Shown here piece by piece: positions 44,735 through 53,548 of a DNA stretch of 64,000 nt. The position numbers and the translations under genes were made by a program. The stretch comes from Candidatus Electrothrix aestuarii (GTDB taxonomy: Bacteria; Desulfobacterota; Desulfobulbia; Desulfobulbales; Desulfobulbaceae). The stretch covers positions 3,623,907-3,687,906 of the forward strand of contig CP159373.1 of the NCBI GenBank assembly GCA_032595685.2, read 5' to 3'. The notes beneath the pieces were generated by a model. The model ran no database searches. It was not told where the DNA came from and saw only the letters and a list, made by a program, of their open reading frames with translations. Each line of letters starts with the position of its first letter. The first letter of the stretch is position 1.

Positions 44735-45862
44735 TCATTTAGTGCCGATAGAGGGCGCACGCCAAGTGTACACCGCTGTCACCGCATAATTCCATACCGA
44801 ACTCACCGCTATTCCCGCTAAAGCTGAAAGAATCCAGTTGGTTTTGCGTTGAAATAGCAAGGAGGAAATGCCTACATTGGCGGCTGCTCCGACCCCGCAA
44901 ACCAGGATGAAGGAAAACCAGCCTGTGAGCAGCTTCCACCCCTTGAGCTGAATATCATTATAGGTGAAGAGGTTGTTGAGAAGATAATTAGTGGTCATCG
45001 CCACCAAGGTGGCTATCGCCTGCCCGACAGCAAATGGTCCACCGGTCACACGGAAGAGCAGCAGTAGGATCAGAAAATGGACCAGCACGCCTATTCCTCC
45101 CACCAGTGCAAAGGCAACAAAACGAACTGGAAGTAGATGACCTATCCATTTGTCCAAAAGCAGCATCCCGAATTCAAGTAAGGCTCGATTATCAAGTTTG
45201 CTTTCTCCAGCATGGCGTTCTTTAAAGGTATAGGGTAGTTCCAGAAAACGCATAGGTGTTGGGGAGGAGGCAAAGAGATCCAGCAGGATTTTAAAACCCA
45301 TGCCTGATAATCTACGCACCCGTTGCATCAGGGCTTCCCGGCGAATCATAAAAAAGCCACTCATAGGGTCACTGAGTTCAGTCCGGGTGAAGTAGCGACT
45401 GATCCGGGTGGCAAAACGGCTATAGGCGGCCCTCTTTGCATCCCATGCTCCGATGCCGCCGCCTTGTATGTAGCGGCTGCCTACCACGATGTCCAGTTGC
45501 TGGCTACGTAAAGCTGTGAGCATATCAGGAAGCAACGTTTCATCGTGCTGAAGGTCAGCATCTATAACAGCAAGATAAGGTGCTGAAGAGGAAAGCATGC
45601 CCTCCACACAGGCTGAAGAAAGTCCACGCCGTCCGATGCGGTGGATCAGGCGAACCCTCGGGTCCTGAAAAGCCATGTCAGCCACACGTTGGCTTGTTTT
45701 ATCTGGAGAATCGTCATCGACAAAGATGACTTCCCAAGAGATGTCCTGTAATGCCTCTGCAAGACGATGGGTCAGCTCTTCGACATTATCAGCTTCATTA
45801 TAACAGGGGACAATGACCGAGAGTAGCGGCGCTACGGTGGAGACGGAATCTTTGTTGCTCAT
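44735..45862 (-). CDS. GT2 glycosyltransferase fused to GtrA-like membrane domain (polyprenol-phosphate sugar synthase type)
   Basis: A 375-residue protein. Residues about 15-235 are a family 2 glycosyltransferase of the dolichol-phosphate mannosyltransferase type (VIVPCYNEADNVEEL, VIFVDDDSPDKT, VIDADLQHDETLLP, DPMSGFFMIRREAL). Residues about 240-375 are a GtrA-like domain with four membrane helices (FVAFALVGGIGVLVHFLILL, NYLLNNLFTYND, WNYAVTAVYTW). Such proteins load a sugar on undecaprenyl phosphate for transfer outside the membrane. The start at ATG 45862 follows GAGGGG; an in-frame GTG at 45874 adds four residues. It reads towards the small membrane protein gene. Confidence 0.9.
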   Translation of the reverse strand: MSNKDSVSTVAPLLSVIVPCYNEADNVEELTHRLAEALQDISWEVIFVDDDSPDKTSQRVADMAFQDPRVRLIHRIGRRGLSSACVEGMLSSSAPYLAVIDADLQHDETLLPDMLTALRSQQLDIVVGSRYIQGGGIGAWDAKRAAYSRFATRISRYFTRTELSDPMSGFFMIRREALMQRVRRLSGMGFKILLDLFASSPTPMRFLELPYTFKERHAGESKLDNRALLEFGMLLLDKWIGHLLPVRFVAFALVGGIGVLVHFLILLLLFRVTGGPFAVGQAIATLVAMTTNYLLNNLFTYNDIQLKGWKLLTGWFSFILVCGVGAAANVGISSLLFQRKTNWILSALAGIAVSSVWNYAVTAVYTWRAPSIGTK

Positions 45863-45920
45863 AAACAGATCCACCCCTCAGAAGGGGCAGTTTTCTACAG
45901 CGAAATAGATAAAAAATATC

Positions 45921-45985
45921 CCGCCTTGTAGGGCTGGAGGGCGGAAAAAATACTTACTATACTCCCCCACTTTTTTGTGGGGGAG
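45921..45985 (-). terminator. Two hairpins downstream of the Cys-rich protein gene
   Basis: One is a perfect 9-bp stem CTCCCCCAC / GTGGGGGAG with a T6 loop (45962-45985). The other is CCGCC / GGCGG (45921-45944), which on the minus strand is followed by GATATTTTTT. Together they probably end minus-strand transcription from the Cys-rich gene. Confidence 0.55.
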
Positions 45986-46089
45986 ATATAAAAGTCGAGT
46001 CAGGAGACTTTGAGAAATCTCCTCGCATTTATGATTGCTTATGCTCTCTGCCTCTATATATTCTATGTATGGGGCAGGGCGGGTCATTC

Positions 46090-46764
46090 TTAAAGAGCTT
46101 GTTCCTGATTTTTAAACCAGGCATGCCAGCTGGTTTGCATGGCCCTCGAACGTCTCATATTACAGCCTTGGGTGGGACACTGTTTTCCCGGATATTGGCA
46201 AGGAGGAGGCTGGCGGAAGCAGTCGCCTTGGGGGCATTGGGCCTGGCAATGATGACCAACTCCTGGGTGATAATGAACTCCACAGAATTGACAACGCACT
46301 TCACCGCAGTAATGCTGCATACCCTGGGGGTGGAACACTCCACATGATTTGCATTGCACCATGCCGCAGCGATGCTCGACATCTCTGGGGTGTACATGGC
46401 CGCATTTTTTGCACTGCACCAAGTGGCAGTAATGCTCTACGCCTTGAGGATATCGAGATCCACAGAGTTGACATTGCACAGTGGTTGTCTGTTTTGTTTT
46501 GACGGTGCATGTTGTTTGACATTGGTAGGAGTGCTGATGGACCACCTTTTTCTTGCATGATCTTTTGTGGATAGCGCAACGATCACATTGGCCGCACCGT
46601 GTCGGGCAGGGGGGATGTTGCCTGCACTGTATTGCTTGGCATTGGGGGCAGGAACGAGAAGGCGGAGGAGGAGGCGGGGTTCTCTCGTAGCAATCATACG
46701 AGAAAGCCGTGCTCGCTGTTAATAACAAGGTGATAAGAAAAGTGAACGTTACAATTGATTTCAT
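46090..46764 (-). CDS. Secreted Cys/His-rich protein with four 20-residue CxxC...HxC repeats
   Basis: A 224-residue exported protein with 28 cysteines. Residues 1-22 are a signal peptide (MKSIVTFTFLITLLLTASTA). A Pro run and a Cys-rich N-region (CPQC, CGQCDRC) precede four tandem repeats starting at residues 96, 116, 136 and 156, each V[QR]CxxCG...HxC. Cys fall exactly at 98/118/138/158, 101/121/141/161 and 113/133/153/173, and His at 111/131/151/171. The C-tail has further CPQGDC and CPTQGC units. Four metal centres (zinc, nickel or iron) or a disulfide ladder are both possible. GGGAGGAAG lies just before the ATG. I recognise no family; the CX2CX9HXC spacing is not that of the classical zinc knuckle. 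Confidence 0.8.
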   Translation of the reverse strand: MKSIVTFTFLITLLLTASTAFSYDCYERTPPPPPPSRSCPQCQAIQCRQHPPCPTRCGQCDRCAIHKRSCKKKVVHQHSYQCQTTCTVKTKQTTTVQCQLCGSRYPQGVEHYCHLVQCKKCGHVHPRDVEHRCGMVQCKSCGVFHPQGMQHYCGEVRCQFCGVHYHPGVGHHCQAQCPQGDCFRQPPPCQYPGKQCPTQGCNMRRSRAMQTSWHAWFKNQEQAL

Positions 46765-46996
46765 ACTTCCTCCCGTGTTGAGTATGAATGAATAAAATGT
46801 CTCCAAAAGGAGAGGTGCCTTAAATTTCCAGTGGAACAATAAAAAAGAGAGATTGGAGTACAGATAAGCATTGCGCTCTTTTCTGCCCCGTAAGGCGAAG
46901 GAAAAGAGCAGAGATACGATTTTCACGGTTTGCAGGAGCAATTATTACCATGCTTTTTTTGAATATGCTATGGTAACACCAAGGTTTGATAACTTT

Positions 46997-49438
46997 TTAT
47001 GCCTTGATGGAATAAAATTTATCTATCATACGTTTATGGTTCAGGGCTACACTGCAATCACGAAGCAATAAACCTGTCATTTCTTTTTCCGGGATAGGTG
47101 GGCTGAAGAGAAAACCCTGTCCTTCATGACACTTGTTTTTTTGGAGAAAGAAAAGATGCTCCTCGGTTTCTATTCCCTCGGCAATCACTTTGAAGCGGAG
47201 GTTTTGGGCAATAGCTATGATACCCAGGGTGATGGCTGCATCGGTATTATTCGTGGTCACATTAGTGATGAAAGATCGATCTATTTTGATCTTGTCGACT
47301 TGCAGATGCTGTAAATAACTCAATGATGAGTAGCCGGTCCCGAAATCGTCAATAGCCAGCTTTATTCCTTCGGCCCGGAGTTTATTGATGAGCTCAACAG
47401 TGAAATCTATATTTTCAATGAGCACGCCTTCGGTGAATTCAACTTCCAGAGCATTTGGAGGAAAACCCGTGCTTTCTATACAGCTCATAATTTGATAGAA
47501 GAGATCACGTCGCCGGAGCAGTCGCCCTGAAATATTCACTGCCATGACAAATTTACGGAAGCCCATATCCCGCCATTTTTTCCCCTGCAAGCAGGCCTGA
47601 CGGACAAGATCAATGCCCAGTTTTTCGATCAAGCCGGTACTCTCGGCAATGGGGATAAAGGCAGCCGGTGAAATCAGTCCTTTAACTGGGTGAATCCAGC
47701 GGGCTAAGGCCTCCATTCCACAGATAGAGCCGTCAACCAAATTAATCTGCGGCTGGTAAAAATTAATCAGAGCGTCATCTGCCACAGCCTGACGGAGGTC
47801 ATTTTCCAGGTACAGACTTTGCGCAGCCTGAATTTTCATGCCGCTATTCCAGGAGCAGATTCTGTTGCCGCCCTCACTCTTGGCCGCTTCCATTGCCGTG
47901 TCCGCATTGCGCAGTACATCCAGTGGGGTTTCCCCGTCATCTGGAAACATGCTGTAGCCTATACTGGGCCTGATAAGGATTGCACGAGACTCGTTATTCA
48001 CCGGGGTGCGAAAGCGTTGCATGATCTTCTGAGCCAGTTTATGAGCAAGCTCCTTATCTGAAGGGGGAGGGAGAATAAGAGCAAACTCATCGCCGCTGAG
48101 CCTGGCCACCAAGTCTGCTCCAGATTCCTGACCGCATTGCTGAAGAATGGTTGAGACGCTACAGAGTATCTTGTCCCCAAAACCTGGGCCGAAGATTTGG
48201 TTAATCCGTTTAAAATGATCAAGATCTACATAAACCAAGCCTATCCTGGAATCGTCCTCTTGGGCAGCGTGGATTGAGTCTTCAAGGTATTGCTGAAAAG
48301 AGGGCCTGTCGACTAACCCAGTTAATGCATCATGGGTAAGTTCTGTGGAGAGATGATTGCCCGAGCTGGAGCTGTTTTGATCTCCCCATTTGAGAGGAGA
48401 AGATGCTGTCAAAGAATCTTCAAGGTGCAGGAGGCAGATGAAACCTTTTTCCTGCCCCTCTTCCTGGCCATCTGAATATTTAAAGGAGATTACGGAAGGT
48501 TTTTCTTCAGAGGATTCAGCTTCTTTTTCTCCCTGCCAGTTCCCTTGTCGGATTGCATCCTTGAGAAAGGCTCTGCCTTCCCATTTTTGATGATGCACAG
48601 ACTGTTTCATGGCCTCTTTGAGAGTGCAGTCTGTACCACCCAAGCGGATAACTTGGTCGATTCTTTTGGACTGTATAGCCTTTAAGCTATATCCTGTTCG
48701 TTTGAGAAAGACCGGGTTCGCGTAGACAATGCGTTGCTCAAGATTAATAAAGAGAATTCCGCAGTCCTGATTGTCCATGACCTGACGGCGGATGGACAAT
48801 TCTTTCTGTAATCTGTATGAGGTGGTTTTTGCTTGGTGAAGCTGGGTTTTGTATTCAGATAATTGTTGATGCAGGATTTCATAATTTTCATCCTGACCTT
48901 GTTGTTTTTTCTCTTGTTGAGGACTTGCCTTTGCATGTTTTTTGCTGTGTTTCGGGGGTTCTTCTTTTTTTACAGCTGGTTCGATTTGGTGCTCATAGGA
49001 AATGTTGATCGTTCCCCAACTCATCAGTTGTTCTTCACAGTAAATGAGTCCGGTCCCATTAAATCCGGGCTGGAGAATACTTTCTGTGCCCAAGGCCTGC
49101 ACGATCACGGTAAAACTATCGGCAGCTGTTTTTTTTACTTGTATAAGATGAGCGTAGTCCTGGAATGGTTCGAGCGTAAGCTCTGGAGTTTGAATGTCAT
49201 TGACCTTGAAGATCAACTGGAACTGCTGTTCGGTGTGTTCCGTTTCCGGGCCAAGACGCAGTATTCTTGGCTCCCAAGTAATGCCGGGGTTACTGCCAGT
49301 ACTCTGCCGATCCTGGTCAAGAAAAGGGAACGGGCTATGAAACCCGCAGAACTGACAGGTGAAGTTGTTGTTTTCGATCAGGGACGGGGTCAGAGTGATA
49401 CTGTTTCTCTGACCGCATTCTTCACAAAAGAGAATCAT
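46997..49438 (-). CDS. Zinc-ribbon PAS-GGDEF-EAL protein (c-di-GMP signalling)
   Basis: An 813-residue soluble protein. It begins with a short zinc ribbon (CEECGQRNSITL...CQFCGFH, residues 5-32), then a beta-rich region, a charged coiled coil, a PAS domain (CGILFINLEQRIVYANPVFL), a diguanylate cyclase domain with SGDEF in place of GGDEF (LVARLSGDEFALIL), and an EAL phosphodiesterase domain with complete motifs (GMEALARW, EFTEGVLIE, AIDDFGTGYSSLSYL, VIAEGIETEE). I infer c-di-GMP hydrolysis, with the cyclase half possibly still active or acting as a GTP sensor. The T4P/PilY1 cluster elsewhere in the window is a possible target system. Confidence 0.92.
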   Translation of the reverse strand: MILFCEECGQRNSITLTPSLIENNNFTCQFCGFHSPFPFLDQDRQSTGSNPGITWEPRILRLGPETEHTEQQFQLIFKVNDIQTPELTLEPFQDYAHLIQVKKTAADSFTVIVQALGTESILQPGFNGTGLIYCEEQLMSWGTINISYEHQIEPAVKKEEPPKHSKKHAKASPQQEKKQQGQDENYEILHQQLSEYKTQLHQAKTTSYRLQKELSIRRQVMDNQDCGILFINLEQRIVYANPVFLKRTGYSLKAIQSKRIDQVIRLGGTDCTLKEAMKQSVHHQKWEGRAFLKDAIRQGNWQGEKEAESSEEKPSVISFKYSDGQEEGQEKGFICLLHLEDSLTASSPLKWGDQNSSSSGNHLSTELTHDALTGLVDRPSFQQYLEDSIHAAQEDDSRIGLVYVDLDHFKRINQIFGPGFGDKILCSVSTILQQCGQESGADLVARLSGDEFALILPPPSDKELAHKLAQKIMQRFRTPVNNESRAILIRPSIGYSMFPDDGETPLDVLRNADTAMEAAKSEGGNRICSWNSGMKIQAAQSLYLENDLRQAVADDALINFYQPQINLVDGSICGMEALARWIHPVKGLISPAAFIPIAESTGLIEKLGIDLVRQACLQGKKWRDMGFRKFVMAVNISGRLLRRRDLFYQIMSCIESTGFPPNALEVEFTEGVLIENIDFTVELINKLRAEGIKLAIDDFGTGYSSLSYLQHLQVDKIKIDRSFITNVTTNNTDAAITLGIIAIAQNLRFKVIAEGIETEEHLFFLQKNKCHEGQGFLFSPPIPEKEMTGLLLRDCSVALNHKRMIDKFYSIKA

Positions 49439-49535
49439 AAGGAACGTACATTACCTGTTTTTTATGTCAAAAAAATGTTGTGCGATTCGTGATGATATGG
49501 TCAGTTTTTGTGATTGCGCAGATTCTGTCAAGTAT

Positions 49536-50105
49536 TTATGTTGGCTCAACATAGCTGTTCAAAACACGGTACAGCATGTCCGGCAGATCATTTTTGTTGC
49601 GCGAGCTACGCTGGATTTGCTTAAGACATTTTTCCAGGGTTAATTTTTCGCCCAAGAAGATATGGCGAAGAATTAATGAAATTAAACGTGTTATCGTTGT
49701 GAGGTTGGATATGCGTGACTGCAATTCATGGTCACGATCAAATGCTGTTGATGCAAAGACCTCTATAGGCTGTCCGTCAACCTCACTAACTGAGAGGTAC
49801 CATTTGTTTTGGTCTCTATCAATGGTTCGGTAGCGTTTGCCATCCAAGACCTCTGGAAGCTCAGGATCTTTTTCCTTTTTGTCGGTGGATCTGTTCTGTT
49901 GACTGGTGTTTCCTTGGATATATGGTGCAATTTTGTCGATAATCGAAGGGTGTTTTTTCAGGATCTCCACAAGTGTGCAGCAGGAGGAGCATACCTGAAA
50001 TCCAGCCTCGCGGACTGTTTGTTCTTCTGTCCCGCATAATTGACAACACGGGGACGATGTTTTTCCCACCTCCACATTGCCTCCTTTGAAACTGACTCTG
50101 TTCAT
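49536..50105 (-). CDS. Small zinc-ribbon protein with TSCPD-like domain (NrdZ C-terminus-like)
   Basis: A 189-residue protein. The N-terminal part has paired cysteines (CCQLCGTEE and VCSSCC), probably a zinc ribbon. The C-terminal 95 residues (KWYLSVSEVDGQPIEVFAST, then TTITRLISLILR) resemble the TSCPD-type domain that ends B12-dependent ribonucleotide reductases (pattern YVTVNE..G.PFEVF...). Here it lacks the reductase body and the TSC-P-D motif. Role unknown; nucleotide or ribonucleotide-reductase regulation is a guess from the fold only. The start at ATG 50105 is preferred over an in-frame TTG at 50129. It is divergent from the methyltransferase gene. Confidence 0.6.
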   Translation of the reverse strand: MNRVSFKGGNVEVGKTSSPCCQLCGTEEQTVREAGFQVCSSCCTLVEILKKHPSIIDKIAPYIQGNTSQQNRSTDKKEKDPELPEVLDGKRYRTIDRDQNKWYLSVSEVDGQPIEVFASTAFDRDHELQSRISNLTTITRLISLILRHIFLGEKLTLEKCLKQIQRSSRNKNDLPDMLYRVLNSYVEPT

Positions 50106-50306
50106 GATATTTCTTATATCAGAGTACAACGTGTTAACAAAAAGAACAACTGTAGTTCTGTAAAACCTTAGATAATACCCGAAAAATATCTCAGGTAAAC
50201 ATGAAGAAATAATGTTTTACCTTAAACGGCCACGTGAGTTGAAAAATGGTCGTTATCTGTTATTGATTACTCGGTTCCTCAAAAGAAGACCGGAGGAGAT
50301 TGTAAA

Positions 50307-50900
50307 ATGGCGAGACGCTATAATAAACGATTAGATATTGAAGCCCGTTACGAACAGGCACGACGAAGAAACCTTGTCAGTGCAAAACCTGGGGTACATG
50401 AATGCGTCCTGGTATTGGATGGGTTAAAGCCAGATTTTAATATTGGCAAAATTTTCAGAACAGCAGATGCCTTTGGAGTTCGCGAAATACATCTGGTGGG
50501 GGTCCAGATGTTTAATCCAGATCCGGCAAAGGGGTCTGTGCGCTGGGTTCAATTTTATCATCATAGCGATTTTTCTTCCTGCTATCAATCTTTACGCGCA
50601 CAAGGATATCTTTTTACAGTTTTTGAGCCTGGCTGCTCTCAGTTGCTGGGGAGCTGTTCTTTGGCAAAAAAATCCGCCTTTGTTATGGGGCATGAGGAAT
50701 TTGGCATCAGTTTTGATAGAGCGGATTATCCAGACATTGAAGCCACATCAATTCCGCAATGGGGGCACGTGCAGAGTTTAAACGTCAGTGTCGCCGCATC
50801 TATCGTGTTATATGAGTATGTCCGGCAGCATGGAAAGCCTCACTCTGAGGGGCTCCCGCAAAAGGAGGCTGGGGTAAGTAGACGTGCTGTATTAAAATAA
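50307..50900 (+). CDS. TrmH/SpoU family RNA 2'-O-methyltransferase
   Basis: A 197-residue SPOUT methyltransferase that 2'-O-methylates tRNA or rRNA. The three family motifs are present: motif 1 NIGKIFRTADAFGVREIHLV, motif 2 FVMGHEEFGIS, and motif 3 IPQWGHVQSLNVSVAASIVL, which forms the SAM-binding trefoil knot. Relatives of this short type include TrmH and TrmL-like enzymes; the modified position cannot be named. GGAGGAG gives the ribosome site. The basic N-terminus (ARRYNKRLDIEARYEQARRR) could bind RNA. Confidence 0.9.
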   Translation: MARRYNKRLDIEARYEQARRRNLVSAKPGVHECVLVLDGLKPDFNIGKIFRTADAFGVREIHLVGVQMFNPDPAKGSVRWVQFYHHSDFSSCYQSLRAQGYLFTVFEPGCSQLLGSCSLAKKSAFVMGHEEFGISFDRADYPDIEATSIPQWGHVQSLNVSVAASIVLYEYVRQHGKPHSEGLPQKEAGVSRRAVLK

Positions 50901-51049
50901 GAGGAAAAAAATAAGAGGAAAAGGGTGATGCATTTTTTGAGATGCCCCCTCTAAGAAAAACAAGTCCTGTCTTGTCCCATAGAGCGTGTTTTTTTACTTG
51001 ACGATAGGTTGCTGAACAGGTATTAATCATAGCTAGCTTATTCAAAGTG

Positions 51050-51077
51050 TTGCGTATAATTATTTAAACTCTATACT
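51050..51077 (+). promoter_or_regulatory. Candidate sigma-70 promoter for the cytochrome c gene
   Basis: TTGCGT (51050-51055), 16-base spacer, TATACT (51072-51077), about 120 bases before the start codon. Confidence 0.4.
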
Positions 51078-51195
51078 ATCTTTTGTCTAACGCTCGGGGC
51101 TAAAAGCGCCTCCTATTTAAGTGTGGATACTGAAGAGGTCGAGTTTTTAATGCAGGCTGTATTATAACCTAATTTATTTTAAGGAGAAGGAAGTC

Positions 51196-51525
51196 ATGAA
51201 GTCATCTGTCGTTGCCTTGGTTGTTGCATCTCTGTTGGTCGCTGGTTCTGCTTTTGCGAGTGAGGAATTAACAAAGAAGAATAACTGCATGGCATGCCAT
51301 CAGCTGGATGCTAAGGCTATGGGCCCAAGCTATAAGGATATCGCTGCTAAATACAAAGATGATGCTGACGCAGTAGCAACACTGGAGAAATCCATCAAGG
51401 AAGGCAGCAAAGATAAATGGGGTGGACCTATGCCTATGCCTGCTCAGGCTCAGGCTGGTGATGATGCAAAAGCAATTGCTGAGTGGATTATGTCTCTGAA
51501 CGATGCTGCTCCTGCTGCAGAGTAA
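51196..51525 (+). CDS. Periplasmic class I cytochrome c (monoheme)
   Basis: A 109-residue exported electron carrier. The signal peptide is about 21 residues (MKSSVVALVVASLLVAGSAFA). Heme c is bound at CMACH (Cys31, Cys34, His35) and the distal ligand is a Met in GGPMPMPAQ (Met79 or Met81). The short build and GPSYKDIAAKY resemble cytochrome c8/c551-like domains. The Ala-rich tail (DAAPAAE) and biased codon use suggest high expression. It stands alone between a candidate promoter and a terminator. The partner is not visible here; such carriers serve periplasmic electron transfer in sulfate reducers and in cable bacteria. Confidence 0.93.
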   Translation: MKSSVVALVVASLLVAGSAFASEELTKKNNCMACHQLDAKAMGPSYKDIAAKYKDDADAVATLEKSIKEGSKDKWGGPMPMPAQAQAGDDAKAIAEWIMSLNDAAPAAE

Positions 51526-51554
51526 TATTGTTTAACCGACGTACCTGATGAAGT

Positions 51555-51617
51555 GAATTCAGTGCGTATAGGCACGAAGAGCAGACATTCGTCAGCCCTT
51601 CGTGCTGAATTCTTTTT
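51555..51617 (+). terminator. Terminator after the cytochrome c gene
   Basis: Long stem GAATTCAG ... CACGAAG / CTTCGTG CTGAATTC with a bulge, followed by TTTTT (51613-51617). Beyond it, 51618-51846 shows nothing I can support. Confidence 0.82.
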
Positions 51618-51846
51618 ACCTTCTCTTTCACCCCTTCTTTACTTCAGTTCGAGCTGTTTCCTGCCCCGTTTGTCAACTTATTAGTATCATCATTCATGAT
51701 GATGTTTCTCTGTTTTTGGCGCATGGCTTTATATGATAATTTCAATAGGCTAGCGCATAACTTGCAAGGATCCTTATGTGGATTATGCGGTTATCCGAGG
51801 AAGGAAGAAAAAATCTCCTGTGATTTTGAAAGGGAGGACCTGATTA

Positions 51847-53535
51847 TCAGGTCACCCGGAAAACCTCTTCCAGGGTGGTGACACCTTCCAGCACCTTGCG
51901 CAGGCCATCCATGCGTAGGGTCAGCATAGGATTCTCCGCATCATGTATCGCCTCCCGTTTGATCTGTCCGGCATCGGAAGTGGTGAGCATGATGCTCTTG
52001 ATATGCTCAGACAGGACCATGAGTTCATAAATGCCGTGGCGGCCTTGATAACCGGTATTCAGGCATTCCTCACAGCCTTGACCACGGTAGAGTTCCGCAT
52101 CGTGAAATTCCGGGGGCAGGGCCAGCTGTTCAAGGTATTCAGGGGCAGGTCGGTAGGCTTCACGACAATGCGGGCATATTTTACGGACAAGGCGCTGGGC
52201 CATGATGGCGTTGACCGAGGAGGAAACCAGGAAGGGTTCAACCCCCATGTCAATGAGGCGGGTCACGGCACTGGCTGCATCATTAGTATGCAGGGTGGAG
52301 AATACAAGATGCCCGGTCAGGGCAGCCTGAATAGCCATCTCCGCAGTTTCTATATCCCGGATCTCACCCACTAGAATGATGTCTGGATCCTGACGGACAA
52401 TGGTGCGCAGACCATTGGCAAAGGTCAGATCTATTTTGGCATTGACTTGCACTTGACTGATCCCATTTATCTGATATTCGATAGGATCTTCCACTGTAAT
52501 GATATTTACATCAGGCTGATTCAGCACGGTCAGGGCGGAATAAAGGCTAGTTGTTTTTCCACTCCCTGTGGGACCTGTGACCAGGATAATGCCATGCGGT
52601 GCCTTGATCAGTTTGAGCAGCAGATTGAGGTCCCGGGGAGACATACCCAGTTGCTCCAAGGAAAGCAGGACGTTGGATTTATCCAGCAGACGCATAACCA
52701 CCCGCTCACCAAAGGCCGTGGGCAGTGAGGAGACACGGAGATCAATATTTTTGTCTGCAATGCGGATCTCAATACGACCGTCCTGGGGAAGGCGTTTCTC
52801 TGCAATGTCCATCTTGGCCATAATCTTGATCCTGGAGATCAGCTTAGCCTGCACATGCTTTTGCGGGGTGAGCATGTCGTAGAGGATGCCGTCAACACGC
52901 TTGCGGATTTTCACCCTGTCCTTGTACGGTTCAATATGGATATCACTGGCACCATCACGGACAGCCTGGGATAAAATCAGGTTGACTAGCTTGATAACCG
53001 GTGCATCGCTGGTGTCATCCAGGAGGTCCGTGGTCTCCTCAATCTCGGAAAGGAGTGCCTCTGGATCGTCCTCATCAATATCCTGAAGAACCTGATCTGC
53101 TGCTCCTTGGCTAGTGCGGTCATAGGCAACGTTCACGGCAGCGAGGATTTCATCTTCCGGGACAAGAACCGTATGCATGCCCTCCCATTGCAGAATCCGC
53201 TGGAGATCATCCAGTTGCTGAAAATGCATGGGGTTGCCGAGAGCGATGAAGGATTCATCAGGGGTTGCTACAGGCATCATCCTGAATTTTTTCAGGAAGC
53301 CTATAGAGACCTTATTGGTGAAGAAGGGATCAGGAAAGAGGGGAAGCTCCATACGAACTTCCAGATCCCATTGTTCGCCAATAGCGAGTAAGAGATCCGT
53401 TTCCGAGATCCTACTCTGCTGAAGAAGGATTTCCCCCAGGGGCTTTCCTTTCTCCAACTGGAGGGCAACGGCTTCCTCGACTTCTTCCTCAGAAAGACCA
53501 AAGGAGTCAACCAGTATATGTCCAAGAGGTTTCAT
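51847..53535 (-). CDS. gspE: Type II secretion ATPase GspE
   Basis: The cytoplasmic motor of the T2SS, 562 residues. The N1/MshEN-like domain is at residues 1-150, followed by the ATPase core with Walker A GPTGSGKTTSLYSAL, Asp box ITVEDPIEYQ, Walker B IILVGEIRDIETAE and the His box GHLVFSTLHTND. The zinc site is CPHC...CEEC. It is the last gene of the T2SS operon, 13 bases after gspD. No gspF follows, unlike the usual E-F order. The N-terminal extension looks like the MshEN c-di-GMP-binding type (LGEILLQQSRISETDLLLAI), so c-di-GMP control is possible but not shown. Confidence 0.95.
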   Translation of the reverse strand: MKPLGHILVDSFGLSEEEVEEAVALQLEKGKPLGEILLQQSRISETDLLLAIGEQWDLEVRMELPLFPDPFFTNKVSIGFLKKFRMMPVATPDESFIALGNPMHFQQLDDLQRILQWEGMHTVLVPEDEILAAVNVAYDRTSQGAADQVLQDIDEDDPEALLSEIEETTDLLDDTSDAPVIKLVNLILSQAVRDGASDIHIEPYKDRVKIRKRVDGILYDMLTPQKHVQAKLISRIKIMAKMDIAEKRLPQDGRIEIRIADKNIDLRVSSLPTAFGERVVMRLLDKSNVLLSLEQLGMSPRDLNLLLKLIKAPHGIILVTGPTGSGKTTSLYSALTVLNQPDVNIITVEDPIEYQINGISQVQVNAKIDLTFANGLRTIVRQDPDIILVGEIRDIETAEMAIQAALTGHLVFSTLHTNDAASAVTRLIDMGVEPFLVSSSVNAIMAQRLVRKICPHCREAYRPAPEYLEQLALPPEFHDAELYRGQGCEECLNTGYQGRHGIYELMVLSEHIKSIMLTTSDAGQIKREAIHDAENPMLTLRMDGLRKVLEGVTTLEEVFRVT

Positions 53536-53548
53536 AGGGACATACCTT

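Noticed and set aside
45961-45985. Possible attC-like recombination site in the CTCCCCCAC hairpin
   Set aside because: Perfect short hairpin with a T6 loop; it lacks the conserved integron core sites and is better read as a terminator.
45878-46087. 69-codon minus-strand ORF between the Cys-rich gene and the glycosyltransferase
   Set aside because: It spans both terminator hairpins and has no protein-like pattern.
51696-51881. 61-codon plus-strand ORF with CGLCG motif
   Set aside because: It runs into the end of gspE on the other strand, and has no start signal or family likeness.
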